Assembly (NCBI GenBank): GCA_958296045.1
Contig: CATQHT010000003.1
Coordinates: 1,499,246 to 1,563,245, forward strand
Direction: 5' to 3'
Length of the DNA stretch: 64,000 nt
DNA from: Rhodothermales bacterium
GTDB lineage: Bacteria > Bacteroidota > Rhodothermia > Rhodothermales > Bin80
Of the stretch, positions 45,719 through 54,435 are shown in pieces (positions within the stretch are counted from its first letter, which is position 1; each line of letters starts with the position of its first letter). The notes under the pieces were generated by a model. That model saw only the letters and a list, made by a program, of their open reading frames with translations, was not told the origin of the DNA and searched no databases. The position numbers were made by a program, and so were the translations under genes.

Positions 45719-47023
45719 CAACTAGCAAAAACGATGGGAAAGCCCGTAACCACGGTTCCTAACCGAGACTTAGCTGCTGTAAGGGGATATTGGCGATTCA
45801 TCGAGAAGGCCGATAGGTTCGGTATCACACCTGCAAAGATACTGGCGCCGCACCGGCAGCGGACCATTGAGCGGATGCGCACCCAGAAAACGGTGCTGTG
45901 CGTGCAGGATGGTACAGACATTAGTTACAGCACACGTCCGCAGTGCGACGGATTGGAAGTAATCGGTAGTAACCAAACCAAGGCACAGGCGCGCAGCGTA
46001 CATCTGCACGCGACCCTGGCTTTGAACGACGAGGGATTGCCCTTGGGAGTATTACGGTGTTCGTACAGAAAAGAGGAAGGGCAAACCACGACGCATCAGT
46101 GGATTGACGGGCTTCGCGACATAGATGAGGCTGCACAGACGCTGCCGCGCAAGACGCGCGTGCTTAGCGTGATGGACCGGGAAGCGGATGCATTCGAGAT
46201 CTTTGCGGCACAGCGCACTTTGAAGCGGACCGATGTGCTGATTCGGGCCAAACACGATCGGAATCTGGGTAAGAACCATGATCGCCTGTTTAAAGCCATG
46301 CGCCGTGGACCTGCTGCCGGTGTGCTGGAGCTCTTGGTAGAGCGTCTGAGTCTTCGGGCGAAGTCTGGTCGGATCACGCACAAGGGCCGTCCGAAGCGTA
46401 ATGCACGCATGGAGGTGCGTTTTCGCCAAGTGAGGCTGCCAGCAACAGGCGGGTCTGCCGAAGATCCCATGAAGGTCTCCGCGGTCCACGTTCGTGAGAT
46501 AGCACCGCCCAAAGGTGCAGATCGGATTGAGTGGTTTCTGCTAACCACCGTGGAGGTTACCTCACTACAGGAGGCAGAGCAGATACTGGAATACTACACC
46601 CTGCGCTGGCGCGTGGAGGACACCTTTCGGGTACTCAAGACGGGTTGCCGCGTCGAAAAGCTGCGCATGCAGCAGGCAGAGAACCTGCACCGAGCAATAA
46701 CGCTGCATATCGTCACGTCCTGGCGGATCATGCTCATGACGCTGTTGGGGCGTGTGACTGCCAACATGGACGCGGAAGTGATTTTCACGGACGCGGAGAT
46801 GCATATGTTGCGGGTCTATGCCCGCAATTACGACCTTCCCGAACTTAAGGACCTCACCTCGGGAATTATGTTGATGGCAATGATGGGCGGCTACATGAAC
46901 CGAAAGCACGACCCGCCGCCTGGGCACGAAATCATGTGGCGTGGGTACGCAAGTCTGCAGATGCGCGCCATAGCCTACAAAGAACTCAGGATTTACGACC
47001 TTGTGGAGCGCCCGCCACCATAG
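45704..47023 (+). pseudogene. Tn5-like IS4-family transposase, 5' end cut by IS21
   Basis: The 439-codon frame from GTG 45704 keeps all three catalytic residues of a Tn5/IS50-type enzyme: Asp in CVQDGTDISY (about 69), Asp in SVMDREADAFE (about 160) and Glu in LRWRVEDTFRVLK (about 306). The first few codons lie in the IS21 right end, and the N-terminal DNA-binding part found in Tn5 relatives is shortened by roughly 20 residues or more. A promoterless, truncated enzyme is likely inactive, although it could be expressed from IS21. The rest of its IS is not seen upstream of the IS21 left end. Confidence 0.8.
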
Positions 47024-47386
47024 CGCATGGCGTAGGTTCGGCAATCTCAACGGTTTCGCTCACCGCACGCTCCACAAGGTGCATGCCCGCAATGCGAGGG
47101 GGTACACGCGCCCGTCGCGGTCGGCGCATACACCCTTAACTCACGCTCGCTACGCGAATGGCCTTGACCCTTTGCATCTACCACTTAGAATAGCGTAACA
47201 TTCATCTCCAGCGCGAAGCGCAGGCCTCCCGCTACGAGGGCTATGCTTTTCTCGTCGGGTAACCGCGTGGCTAAGGGCCAAGATCTGCCCGCCCTATGCA
47301 CCTTGAGGGCTCGTTGCCAAGCTGCTGGAGTGATTACCGGGTAGGCCAAGCCCGACCACTCACTGTCACAATATTGCGACCATACC
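47024..47386. other. Intergenic region carrying the second copy of the dispersed repeat
   Basis: No intact gene. The repeat copy is at 47259-47337. On the minus strand, next to it, the frame ends ALVAGGLRFALEMNVTLF and a stop, which looks like the last strand of an outer-membrane barrel, but too little remains to call a gene. Confidence 0.4.
47259..47337 (+). repeat. Dispersed repeat, copy 2
   Basis: Matches 10361-10439 at 70 of 79 positions without gaps. It is 37 kb away, in the same orientation, and next to mobile DNA. Confidence 0.75.
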
Positions 47387-48496
47387 ATGCCTAAGTGGTT
47401 GATTGTCTTTCCGCTGATGCTGGCCCAAGCACACGCGCCCGACCTGCCGTTAGAGAAGATCACACTTCCAGATGGCTTCACCATTTCAATCTACTCTGAC
47501 GAAGTCCCCAACGCTCGGCAGATGGCGTTGGCTCCTGGCGGAACCCTATTTGTTGGCTCTCGCCGCGCAGGTACCGTCCACGCGGTAGTCGATTCCGATG
47601 GCGACTATAAGGCCGACGAAGTGCACGTCATTGCCGAAGGCCTTACAATGCCGTCCGGGCTGGCCATCCACGAAGGCGACCTCTACGTCGCTGCCGTCAG
47701 CACGATCCTGCGCTATGATGACATCGAGAATCACCTGGCAGATCCACCAGAACCGGCAACGATCACCGATGCGCTGCCCTCAGATCGGATGCACGGATGG
47801 AAGTTTATCGCATTCGGCCCCGACGGCATGCTCTACGTCCCGGTGGGTACGCCGTGCAACACATGCGAGCGTGCAGACCCATATGCCACGGTGTTGCGCA
47901 TGAACAAAGACGGCAGCGGCCAGGAAGTCTACGCGCGTGGCATCCGCAACACCGTGGGCTTTGACTGGCATCCGATGACCGGAGACCTGTGGATCACCGA
48001 CAACGGCCGTGACAACATTAGCGACGATCCGGCCATCACCGACAACCTGCCAGCCTGCGAGCTCAACCATGCACCCGAGCCCGGCCTACACTTCGGGTAC
48101 CCCTACTATCATCAGGGTGACACGCCTGACCCCGAATTCGGGGAAGGTCGCAGCGCCGAGGAATTTGAGAAGCCGGCTGTCCTGCTCGGCCCCCATGTGG
48201 CGCCCCTGGGCATGGAGTTCTATGAAGGCGAGATGTTTCCCGAGTCCTACAGAAACCATGCATTCATTGCGGAGCACGGCTCATGGAACCGGCGCGAAAA
48301 GATTGGATACCGCGTCAAACTGGTACAGTTCGACGAGGACGGCATGGCCGTAGGGCAGACGGTGTTTGCACAAGGCTGGCTGGATGGCCAGGAGGCATGG
48401 GGCAGGCCTGTAGATGTGGCCGTGCTGCCCGATGGTTCCATGCTTATCTCCGACGACCAGGCGAACGCGATATACCGCATCACCTACCAGGAGTAA
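47387..48496 (+). CDS. Exported glucose/sorbosone dehydrogenase-like beta-propeller
   Basis: A 369-residue member of the PQQ-dependent aldose sugar/sorbosone dehydrogenase family. A signal peptide (WLIVFPLMLAQAHA) starts it. Family signs include MHGWKFIAFGPDGMLYVPVG, RGIRNTVGFDWHP, WITDNGRDN and FIAEHGSWNR; these contain the His and Arg residues that bind PQQ and substrate. Cys pairs (PCNTC near 158) may form a disulfide. It would oxidise a sugar in the periplasm, but many family members lack known activity. It follows dead mobile DNA and precedes the acetamidase gene tail-to-tail. Confidence 0.87.
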   Translation: MPKWLIVFPLMLAQAHAPDLPLEKITLPDGFTISIYSDEVPNARQMALAPGGTLFVGSRRAGTVHAVVDSDGDYKADEVHVIAEGLTMPSGLAIHEGDLYVAAVSTILRYDDIENHLADPPEPATITDALPSDRMHGWKFIAFGPDGMLYVPVGTPCNTCERADPYATVLRMNKDGSGQEVYARGIRNTVGFDWHPMTGDLWITDNGRDNISDDPAITDNLPACELNHAPEPGLHFGYPYYHQGDTPDPEFGEGRSAEEFEKPAVLLGPHVAPLGMEFYEGEMFPESYRNHAFIAEHGSWNRREKIGYRVKLVQFDEDGMAVGQTVFAQGWLDGQEAWGRPVDVAVLPDGSMLISDDQANAIYRITYQE

Positions 48497-48514
48497 CCGG
48501 CTCCAAGGCTCTCT

Positions 48515-49522
48515 TTACGGGTCAAAGGGCCCGAAAAGGCTCTTGTCGATGTGCATGGCAACCAGCATGTTCGGAACATCAACGACTTCTGCTATATGCA
48601 GGTCGGCGGCAAGGGACGCCAGGACATAGGCGTCATTGCGCTCCAAGCCCCGTCCAGCTTCCAGATAGTCGATCATGTAGCGCGTGGCCTTGCGCGCCGC
48701 CTCGTCAATGGTGGGTGCAAACCCGGTGACCGCGTAGTACGAGGAGGTCTCATATTGGGGCTCTTGGATGTGGTCCATGCCTTTGTGGACATTGACCTCG
48801 TACACAATACGCATAGGCGCTTCAATGGCCGTGCCGCAGACTTCCCCCAGCCCCTGCGCTGCGTGCGTGTCGCCGATAGAAAATAACGCCCCTGGCACGA
48901 GAACGGGAAAGTACACGGTGGTGCCAGCCACCAAATGAGGATCATCCATGTTGCCTCCGTTCTTGCGCGGAGGAATGGTGCTCAGCATTGAATCCGTTGC
49001 CGCAGCGACGCCCATCACGCCCGGAAAAGGCTCCAACGGGATTCGAATCCCGTTGGCGAACGACGCGTAGGTCGCACCATCGGCAAACTCGAACATCCTT
49101 ACGTACGGCTCGGTGAATTCGTCCGCGAGAAAGCCGAAGCCCGGGATGATGGCGGACCAGCCGAAAGCGCCGATCTCAATCTCGTGCAACGTCACCGCCA
49201 GCACATCGCCCACGTCTGCACCCTCCACGTAGACGGGTCCCGTGAGCGGATGGATGGGATCAAAGTCCAGGTTAGCAGCGGTCTCGGCGGTGGAGCTCAA
49301 GTCAAACTGTCCGTCTGAAGCTTCTTTCGTCTGTACCTCTATGATGGCGCCCGAAGGCACACGCAGGACGGGCGGGATGGCTGCGCTGAACTTATTGTGG
49401 GTACGCGATGCGTCCAGCACATAGTCCACGGCAACAGGCGCGGACGGGTCTGGGTCAGGATCACTTGCGGGCTGGCAGGCGGCAATTACGGCCAGAAGGC
49501 TGGCCAAAGCAATGATTCTCAT
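48515..49522 (-). CDS. Acetamidase/formamidase-family lipoprotein
   Basis: A 335-residue FmdA/AmdA-type amidohydrolase. ATG 49522 is preferred to the upstream 49675 because a lipoprotein signal follows (IIALASLLAVIAAC). Family signs are THNKFSAAIPPVLRVPSG, GPVYVEGADVGDVLAVTL, PPRKNGGNMDDPHL and GDTHAAQGLGEVCGTAIE. These enzymes release ammonia from short amides in the cytoplasm; a lipid-anchored periplasmic form is unusual. A 24-base perfect palindrome lies within the coding sequence (49033-49056). The start is divergent from the DinB gene. Confidence 0.86.
   Translation of the reverse strand: MRIIALASLLAVIAACQPASDPDPDPSAPVAVDYVLDASRTHNKFSAAIPPVLRVPSGAIIEVQTKEASDGQFDLSSTAETAANLDFDPIHPLTGPVYVEGADVGDVLAVTLHEIEIGAFGWSAIIPGFGFLADEFTEPYVRMFEFADGATYASFANGIRIPLEPFPGVMGVAAATDSMLSTIPPRKNGGNMDDPHLVAGTTVYFPVLVPGALFSIGDTHAAQGLGEVCGTAIEAPMRIVYEVNVHKGMDHIQEPQYETSSYYAVTGFAPTIDEAARKATRYMIDYLEAGRGLERNDAYVLASLAADLHIAEVVDVPNMLVAMHIDKSLFGPFDP
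49033..49056. repeat. Perfect 24-bp palindrome inside the acetamidase gene
   Basis: Half-site CCAACGGGATTC followed directly by GAATCCCGTTGG. The two halves are exact reverse complements without a loop. On the coding strand it spans codons for an AsnGlyIleArgIlePro segment. Confidence 0.85.
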
Positions 49523-49649
49523 GGCAGATGCAGATTGGACTGCGGTGTATAAATGTATGCACTGGCCCGATGGCGGGCAATGGCGGGACCCGTCGTCGGT
49601 CGGCATCGTAAGCGTCCGACTGAATTTTCCTATCAACCTGCTCAAGCTC

Positions 49650-50168
49650 ATGAGTGACAACCTGGAGTCCTCCATGATCCTGCACTACGCTGCCGGCGAC
49701 CTTAAGAACGAACTTGCGGTAACGCGCAGGATGATGGCGCGCGCACCGGAAAAGCACTACGCGTGGCGACCGCACGAGAAGTCATTCAGCCTGGGCGATC
49801 TCCTAAAGCACCTCTCCAACCTCGTGCCATGGGGCATCGTCAACCTGACCGAGGATTCCTACGACATCGGCACCCCCCGCGGCCCGCGCAAGCCCTTAGA
49901 AAGCCGTGAAGCGCTCCTGACCAAGTACGATGAGCGGGTCGAAAAGCTGATGGGCGCGATAGAGAATCTGTCGACACAGACTCTGGAGGAACCGTGGTCG
50001 CTGTACCATGGCGACATCAAGCTCTTTACCAACACCAAAGGCGACGTGTTGCGCCACTGGTGCATCAGCCACATGGTGCACCACCGCGGGCAACTCAGCG
50101 TGTACCTGCGCCTCCTGGATGTGCCTGTACCGAGCAGCTACGGTCCCACAGCTGACGAGCGCGGCTGA
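49650..50168 (+). CDS. DinB-family protein
   Basis: A 172-residue four-helix DinB/YfiT-like protein. ATG 49650 (MSDNLESSMILHYAAG) is chosen because the helical bundle begins here; the frame is open to 49512 but overlaps the divergent gene. The three metal-binding histidines are expected in LLKHLSNLVPW and in the late ISHMVHHRGQL. The family includes mycothiol- and bacillithiol-dependent transferases and many proteins of unknown function. A role here is not shown. Confidence 0.85.
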   Translation: MSDNLESSMILHYAAGDLKNELAVTRRMMARAPEKHYAWRPHEKSFSLGDLLKHLSNLVPWGIVNLTEDSYDIGTPRGPRKPLESREALLTKYDERVEKLMGAIENLSTQTLEEPWSLYHGDIKLFTNTKGDVLRHWCISHMVHHRGQLSVYLRLLDVPVPSSYGPTADERG

Positions 50169-50204
50169 TTTTCGCACTGGGGCGCGGCCACGTCAGCCGG
50201 CTTG

Positions 50205-51668
50205 TCAGGTGGCTGCAAGCTCCGCCGAGAACTCGCGAAGCACCTCCAGAGCCACATCAATGTCGCTCAGGTGCGTCCGAAAGCAGACGACTGCCATGCG
50301 CAGGACCACCATGTCATCCAAGAGGGTCGAGGAAATGAAGATGCGCCCATCCTGCAAAACACGCCGGATAAGCTCCCGATTGAACGCGTTGGCATCACCG
50401 CGCGCTGGACGATACCGGTACGTCACGATGGACAGGTCGGGATAGGGTCCTACCTCAAAGCCAGGCGTCTTGGACAACTCCTCGTAGAAATGGCGCGCTA
50501 AGCGGATCTTCTCAGATAAAGCGGCCCTGAACGGCGTTAATCCCAACACCTTGAGGGGTAACCACATCCGCAGCGCACGAAAATGCCGCGTCAGTTCCGG
50601 CGACACATACGCCGGAGACAACTCGGTCGGATGGCCAACGATGTCCTGGAAATACGCTCCGCGCCCGCCATGGGCTCGGGCCAGTAGCTCCTTGTCACGA
50701 ACGAGCAATGCTCCCGACCCGTAGGGCATAAACAGCGTCTTGTGCGGATCCAGCACCAGCGAGTCCGAGAGTCCAATGCCGTCCAGCACTGGAGCCCCTT
50801 CTGGGCACAGCACGAAGAACGCCCCGTAGGCACCGTCCACATGATTCCAGAGACCATGCGTGGTGGTGATTTCGTGAATGTCGCGTAGCGGGTCTATGGT
50901 GCCCGTATCGGTGGATCCGGCCGACGCAACCACAAGCCACGGACGCAGGCCTTGAGCCTTGTCTTTTTCGATCGCTTGTTCCAGTCCCGTTGCGGACATC
51001 CGAAACTGGTCATCTACCGGTATACGGCGCAGCACACATTCTTTGAGTCCCACAATACGCAGCGCCTTGTCCACGCAGTGGTGCGTGTGCTTGGTCAGGT
51101 ACACGACCACGTTTGGTACCTCCGCACATCCGATGTCGTGCGCTTCGCGGGCCGTCACAATAGCAGACATGTTGGCTAGGCTGCCTCCAGAAGCCAGATA
51201 GCCTCCTGCCACTGCCGGGTAGCCCACCATGGCTGCCATCCAGCGAAGCATCATGTTTTCCATGCGCACCGCCCCTGGTGAGGAGAAAAACATGCCAGAG
51301 TAACGGTTAAATACCGCACCCAGAAAGTCTCCGAACGCCGACACGGGGATCGAACCGCCAGGGATATAGCCCAGAAAGCGCCCAGAGCCCGGATTAACAC
51401 CGACCGTGTCTACATGGCGCTTCAGGAGGGCCAGCACATTGTCCACCGGCATCCCTGCTTCGGTGACCGGCGAAGCCAGAAGGCCTGCGCCGCTGCGACT
51501 GCCAAAAGTGTAGGCCCTTCCCGTAGGCATGCCCCGAATAAAGGAGTACGCATAATCCAGGACCTTATCGCCGAGCTCATCCCATTCTTCCGGCGATGGT
51601 TCCAAGCGCCGGGCGATGCGCTCCAGCTGTCGGATACGGGTCAGGTTCGCTTGCTGTTGACTCATCAT
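50205..51668 (-). CDS. PLP-dependent amino-acid decarboxylase (group II)
   Basis: A 487-residue aromatic-L-amino-acid-decarboxylase-like enzyme. The PLP lysine is Lys310 in VLDPHKTLFMPYG, PLP-phosphate binding is expected at SGGSLANMSAIVTA (about 160), and DGAYGAFF carries the stacking region after the Asp in NHVDGAYG. THHCVDKALRIVG holds the His that stacks on PLP. It probably makes an amine and CO2 from an aromatic or acidic amino acid. A TATAAT hexamer lies only five bases before the ATG, which would give an almost leaderless transcript; this is weak evidence. The gene is divergent from the KDPG aldolase gene across 156 bases. Confidence 0.88.
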   Translation of the reverse strand: MMSQQQANLTRIRQLERIARRLEPSPEEWDELGDKVLDYAYSFIRGMPTGRAYTFGSRSGAGLLASPVTEAGMPVDNVLALLKRHVDTVGVNPGSGRFLGYIPGGSIPVSAFGDFLGAVFNRYSGMFFSSPGAVRMENMMLRWMAAMVGYPAVAGGYLASGGSLANMSAIVTAREAHDIGCAEVPNVVVYLTKHTHHCVDKALRIVGLKECVLRRIPVDDQFRMSATGLEQAIEKDKAQGLRPWLVVASAGSTDTGTIDPLRDIHEITTTHGLWNHVDGAYGAFFVLCPEGAPVLDGIGLSDSLVLDPHKTLFMPYGSGALLVRDKELLARAHGGRGAYFQDIVGHPTELSPAYVSPELTRHFRALRMWLPLKVLGLTPFRAALSEKIRLARHFYEELSKTPGFEVGPYPDLSIVTYRYRPARGDANAFNRELIRRVLQDGRIFISSTLLDDMVVLRMAVVCFRTHLSDIDVALEVLREFSAELAAT

Positions 51669-51824
51669 GGGTCATTATATTGTTAATCGCGAGCGGCAAC
51701 TCTGCGGATATGACGACCTGGTGGGTCTCGCCAGCAGACACGATGCTCCCCAAACGCATGTAGCGCCATCGGGTACGATGGGTTTTCCGGCCGCGACATC
51801 GCCCTTTCCATACAATCTCTTCCA

Positions 51825-52475
51825 GTGAACAAGACTGCCGCCGTCGCGCACATCGAAGCGGCCAAAGCCGTGGCGGTCATCCGGCTGACATCGGGCCAGC
51901 GGGTAGTGCCGGTCACCGAGGCCCTCCTCAAAGGCGACGTGACGGTGATAGAAGTCACGTTGACCACGCCCAGAGCTCTGGCGGCCGTGGAAATGCTCGT
52001 ACGCAAACTCTCGCCGCCAGCGCTGGTCGGAGTAGGATCCGTGTTGCATGCTGGCGATGTGGCTCTGGCCGCAGACTGCGGGGCACGGTTCATCGTCAGT
52101 CCTATAACAACGCAGGCCATGATCGAATGTGCCCAAAAGCGGGGGATGATCGTGATGGCGGGAGCGTTTACTCCGACCGAGGCGCACCGTGCGCAGACGC
52201 TCGGAGCGGACTTCGTAAAGGTGTTCCCTGCGGGTTTCTGGGGTCCCAAGTATCTGGGTACGTTACTGGCTCCCATGCCGCACCTGCGACTTTGCCCCAC
52301 GGGCGGCGTCACGCCGGAAAACGCTGGAGACTGGATCAAGGCAGGCGCGGTGGCGGTTGGGGTGGGTAGTGCACTCGTGGACCAGAAGGCCGTCCGCCAG
52401 GGCCGCTATGACGAACTGACGCGTCGCGCTCGCATCTTGGTTAATTCCGTCGCATCAGCACGCGATGAGCTATGA
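51825..52475 (+). CDS. eda: 2-dehydro-3-deoxy-phosphogluconate aldolase
   Basis: Cleaves KDPG to pyruvate and glyceraldehyde 3-phosphate. GTG start, 216 residues. The Schiff-base lysine is Lys132 in ADFVKVFPAG and the catalytic Glu43 is in VIEVTLTTPR; VGVGSVLHAGDV (68-79) and CPTGGVTPENAGDW bind the phosphate. The stop overlaps the start of the sugar kinase by four bases (ATGA, 52472-52475), a classic KDG kinase-aldolase pair. It feeds uronic-acid or Entner-Doudoroff carbon into glycolysis. Confidence 0.94.
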   Translation: MNKTAAVAHIEAAKAVAVIRLTSGQRVVPVTEALLKGDVTVIEVTLTTPRALAAVEMLVRKLSPPALVGVGSVLHAGDVALAADCGARFIVSPITTQAMIECAQKRGMIVMAGAFTPTEAHRAQTLGADFVKVFPAGFWGPKYLGTLLAPMPHLRLCPTGGVTPENAGDWIKAGAVAVGVGSALVDQKAVRQGRYDELTRRARILVNSVASARDEL

Positions 52476-53506
52476 AGGTTGTTTCGCTAGGAGAGCTCAT
52501 GATGAGGCTTTCGGCACCAGATCACCAGCGTTTGACCCAGGCTGAAACATTAGAGGTCACTTTCGGGGGCAGCGAGGCCAACGTAGCTGCTTCGCTGATC
52601 CGCCTGGGTGCCTCGTGCGATCTCGTTACGTGCCTGCCTTGCAATGCCATTGGGGACGCGGCTTTGAGCCATCTACAGCGGTATGGCGTCAGTTCCCGGT
52701 GGGTCCAGCGCGGCGGCCGTCGCATGGGTCTGTACTTCCTGGAGCATGGCGTCAGCCAGCGGCCGTCCAAGGTCGTATACGATCGGGAAGATTCGTCCTT
52801 TAGCACGATGCAGCTCTCCGTCTCCGACTGGAACAATATCCTGGAGGCGGTGGACTGGTTTCACTTCTCCGGCATTACGCCGGCGCTCAGTGGCCGTGCA
52901 CATGCAATGGTGGCGCGCGCGCTGGAGGTGGCGCAGGTTAAGGAGGACCTCCGGGTGAGCTGCGACCTGAACTACCGTTCGAAGCTTTGGTCGGTGGCCG
53001 AGGCACGCCGCTGTATGCGTCCGCTGATGTCGCAGGTGGACGTGCTGATTGCCAACGAAGAGGACCTGTGGCACTGCCTTGGCCTGCGTGCTGACAGATC
53101 GGATGTCGAAGCGGGTCATCTAGATAAGGATGCATACGCTCATTTGGCGCGGACAGCAGCGAAGAGGTACAAGTTTCAGGCGGTCGCCATCACCATGAGA
53201 GAAAGTGTTTCCGCGTCCTTTAACCGATGGAGCGCCGTACTGGCCCACGAACAAGAAGGTGAGACGGTACTGCATTCGACCAAGTACGACATTCAGGTGC
53301 TGGATCGCGTTGGTGCGGGCGACGCCTTCGCCGCGGGACTGATCTATGGCCTTCTCGCGCTAGATAGCGACTCGCAGAAAGCACTTGAGTTTGCCGTGGC
53401 AGCCTCGTGTCTGGCGCACACGACGCGCGGCGACTTCAACTTAGCCACCCGGCTTGAAGTCGAGGCCCTGATGCAAGGCACTGGATCTGGGCGCGTCGTG
53501 CGGTAG
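52472..53506 (+). CDS. kdgK: 2-keto-3-deoxygluconate kinase (PfkB family)
   Basis: Phosphorylates 2-keto-3-deoxygluconate to KDPG for the adjacent aldolase. The 344 residues show the PfkB N-terminal motif FGGSEANVAASLIRLG (31-46) and the C-terminal RVGAGDAFAAGLIYG (279-293) with catalytic Asp284. LNYRSKLWS (167-175) is typical of KDG kinases. Substrate is inferred from the aldolase with which it overlaps. It ends against a convergent ROK gene with a hairpin in the gap. Confidence 0.9.
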   Translation: MKVVSLGELMMRLSAPDHQRLTQAETLEVTFGGSEANVAASLIRLGASCDLVTCLPCNAIGDAALSHLQRYGVSSRWVQRGGRRMGLYFLEHGVSQRPSKVVYDREDSSFSTMQLSVSDWNNILEAVDWFHFSGITPALSGRAHAMVARALEVAQVKEDLRVSCDLNYRSKLWSVAEARRCMRPLMSQVDVLIANEEDLWHCLGLRADRSDVEAGHLDKDAYAHLARTAAKRYKFQAVAITMRESVSASFNRWSAVLAHEQEGETVLHSTKYDIQVLDRVGAGDAFAAGLIYGLLALDSDSQKALEFAVAASCLAHTTRGDFNLATRLEVEALMQGTGSGRVVR

Positions 53507-53507
53507 A

Positions 53508-53529
53508 GGGCGCTTAGGCGGCAGCGCCC
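53508..53529. terminator. Hairpin between convergent genes, possible bidirectional terminator
   Basis: GGGCGCT (53508-53514) pairs exactly with AGCGCCC (53523-53529) around an eight-base loop, directly after the kinase stop and 18 bases before the end of the opposite gene. There is no long T tract on either side, so strength is uncertain. Confidence 0.45.
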
Positions 53530-53547
53530 CTTAGCGCGAATCACGAT

Positions 53548-54429
53548 TCAGGGCACTGCCTCTTGCGCCAGCGCGATTCCACCCAAAATGCCGGCGTCGT
53601 CGCCCAGCGCAGGCGGCACGATATACGAGTCGATGGCCCCGATGATGGCCGGTACCCGGAAATAGCCGTTCAGCCTGTCCCGCACGCCCTGGCGGATCAT
53701 TGGAAACAGGTGCCGCTGCTTCATCACGCCACCTCCTAGGATCACGCGCTCGGGAGCCAGTGCCAGAATAAACCCGGTGATGGCAAGACTCAAATAGTGG
53801 GCCTCGTAGCGCCACGCCTCGTGGTCGGGCGCCAGTGTGGACCCGTCCTGCCCCCAGCGGGCCGCGATAGCGGGCCCTGCAGCCATACCCTCCAGGCAGT
53901 CGCCGTGAAATGGGCAGGTCCCGGCAAAGGTGTCGCCCGCGGCTCGCGCCACAGGGACATGCCCCATCTCGGGGTGCAGCGCACCGTGCAAGCGGCGACC
54001 GTGAACCAGGGCGCCGCCCCCGATGCCCGTACCCACGGTGAGGTACACAAAGGTAGAGGTATCACGTGCCGCGCCCCAGCGGTGCTCCGCCACAGCTGCA
54101 GCATTCACATCGGTGTCAAAGCTCACAGGAGCCCCCAAGGCCTCGGTGACCATCGCGGCAATGGGCGTGTGGGTCCATTGCAGCTTTGGTGTGGTGGTGA
54201 TATGGCCCCACGTTGGTGAGCCGACCTGCGGATCGATCGGACCAAATGCTCCGATCCCTATGCTGTGGACACGCTGAGGATGCCCCCGAAAGAAAGCGAC
54301 GGCCCTGGCAACCGTGGATTGGGGATCCCGCGTGGGAAAGCGGACCACAGCGCGCAGGTCATCTGGACCCGTGCCGATGCCGCACACGAACTTCGTGCCC
54401 CCCGCCTCGATACCTCCGTACAGGCCCAT
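53548..54429 (-). CDS. ROK-family fructokinase
   Basis: A 293-residue fructokinase of the Mak/GmuE type: phosphate loop YGGIEAGGTKFVCGIG (4-19), catalytic Asp in SFDTDVNAAAVAE (about 107), VGTGIGGGALV and GHVPV. The zinc site is expected at CPFHGDCLEGMAAGPA (about 170-185), present here unlike in the ROK kinase at 3671. Bacterial fructokinases of this branch phosphorylate fructose and mannose. It is the last gene of the minus-strand operon headed by the gld-like genes, six bases after htpG. Confidence 0.9.
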   Translation of the reverse strand: MGLYGGIEAGGTKFVCGIGTGPDDLRAVVRFPTRDPQSTVARAVAFFRGHPQRVHSIGIGAFGPIDPQVGSPTWGHITTTPKLQWTHTPIAAMVTEALGAPVSFDTDVNAAAVAEHRWGAARDTSTFVYLTVGTGIGGGALVHGRRLHGALHPEMGHVPVARAAGDTFAGTCPFHGDCLEGMAAGPAIAARWGQDGSTLAPDHEAWRYEAHYLSLAITGFILALAPERVILGGGVMKQRHLFPMIRQGVRDRLNGYFRVPAIIGAIDSYIVPPALGDDAGILGGIALAQEAVP

Positions 54430-54435
54430 GCGCCA

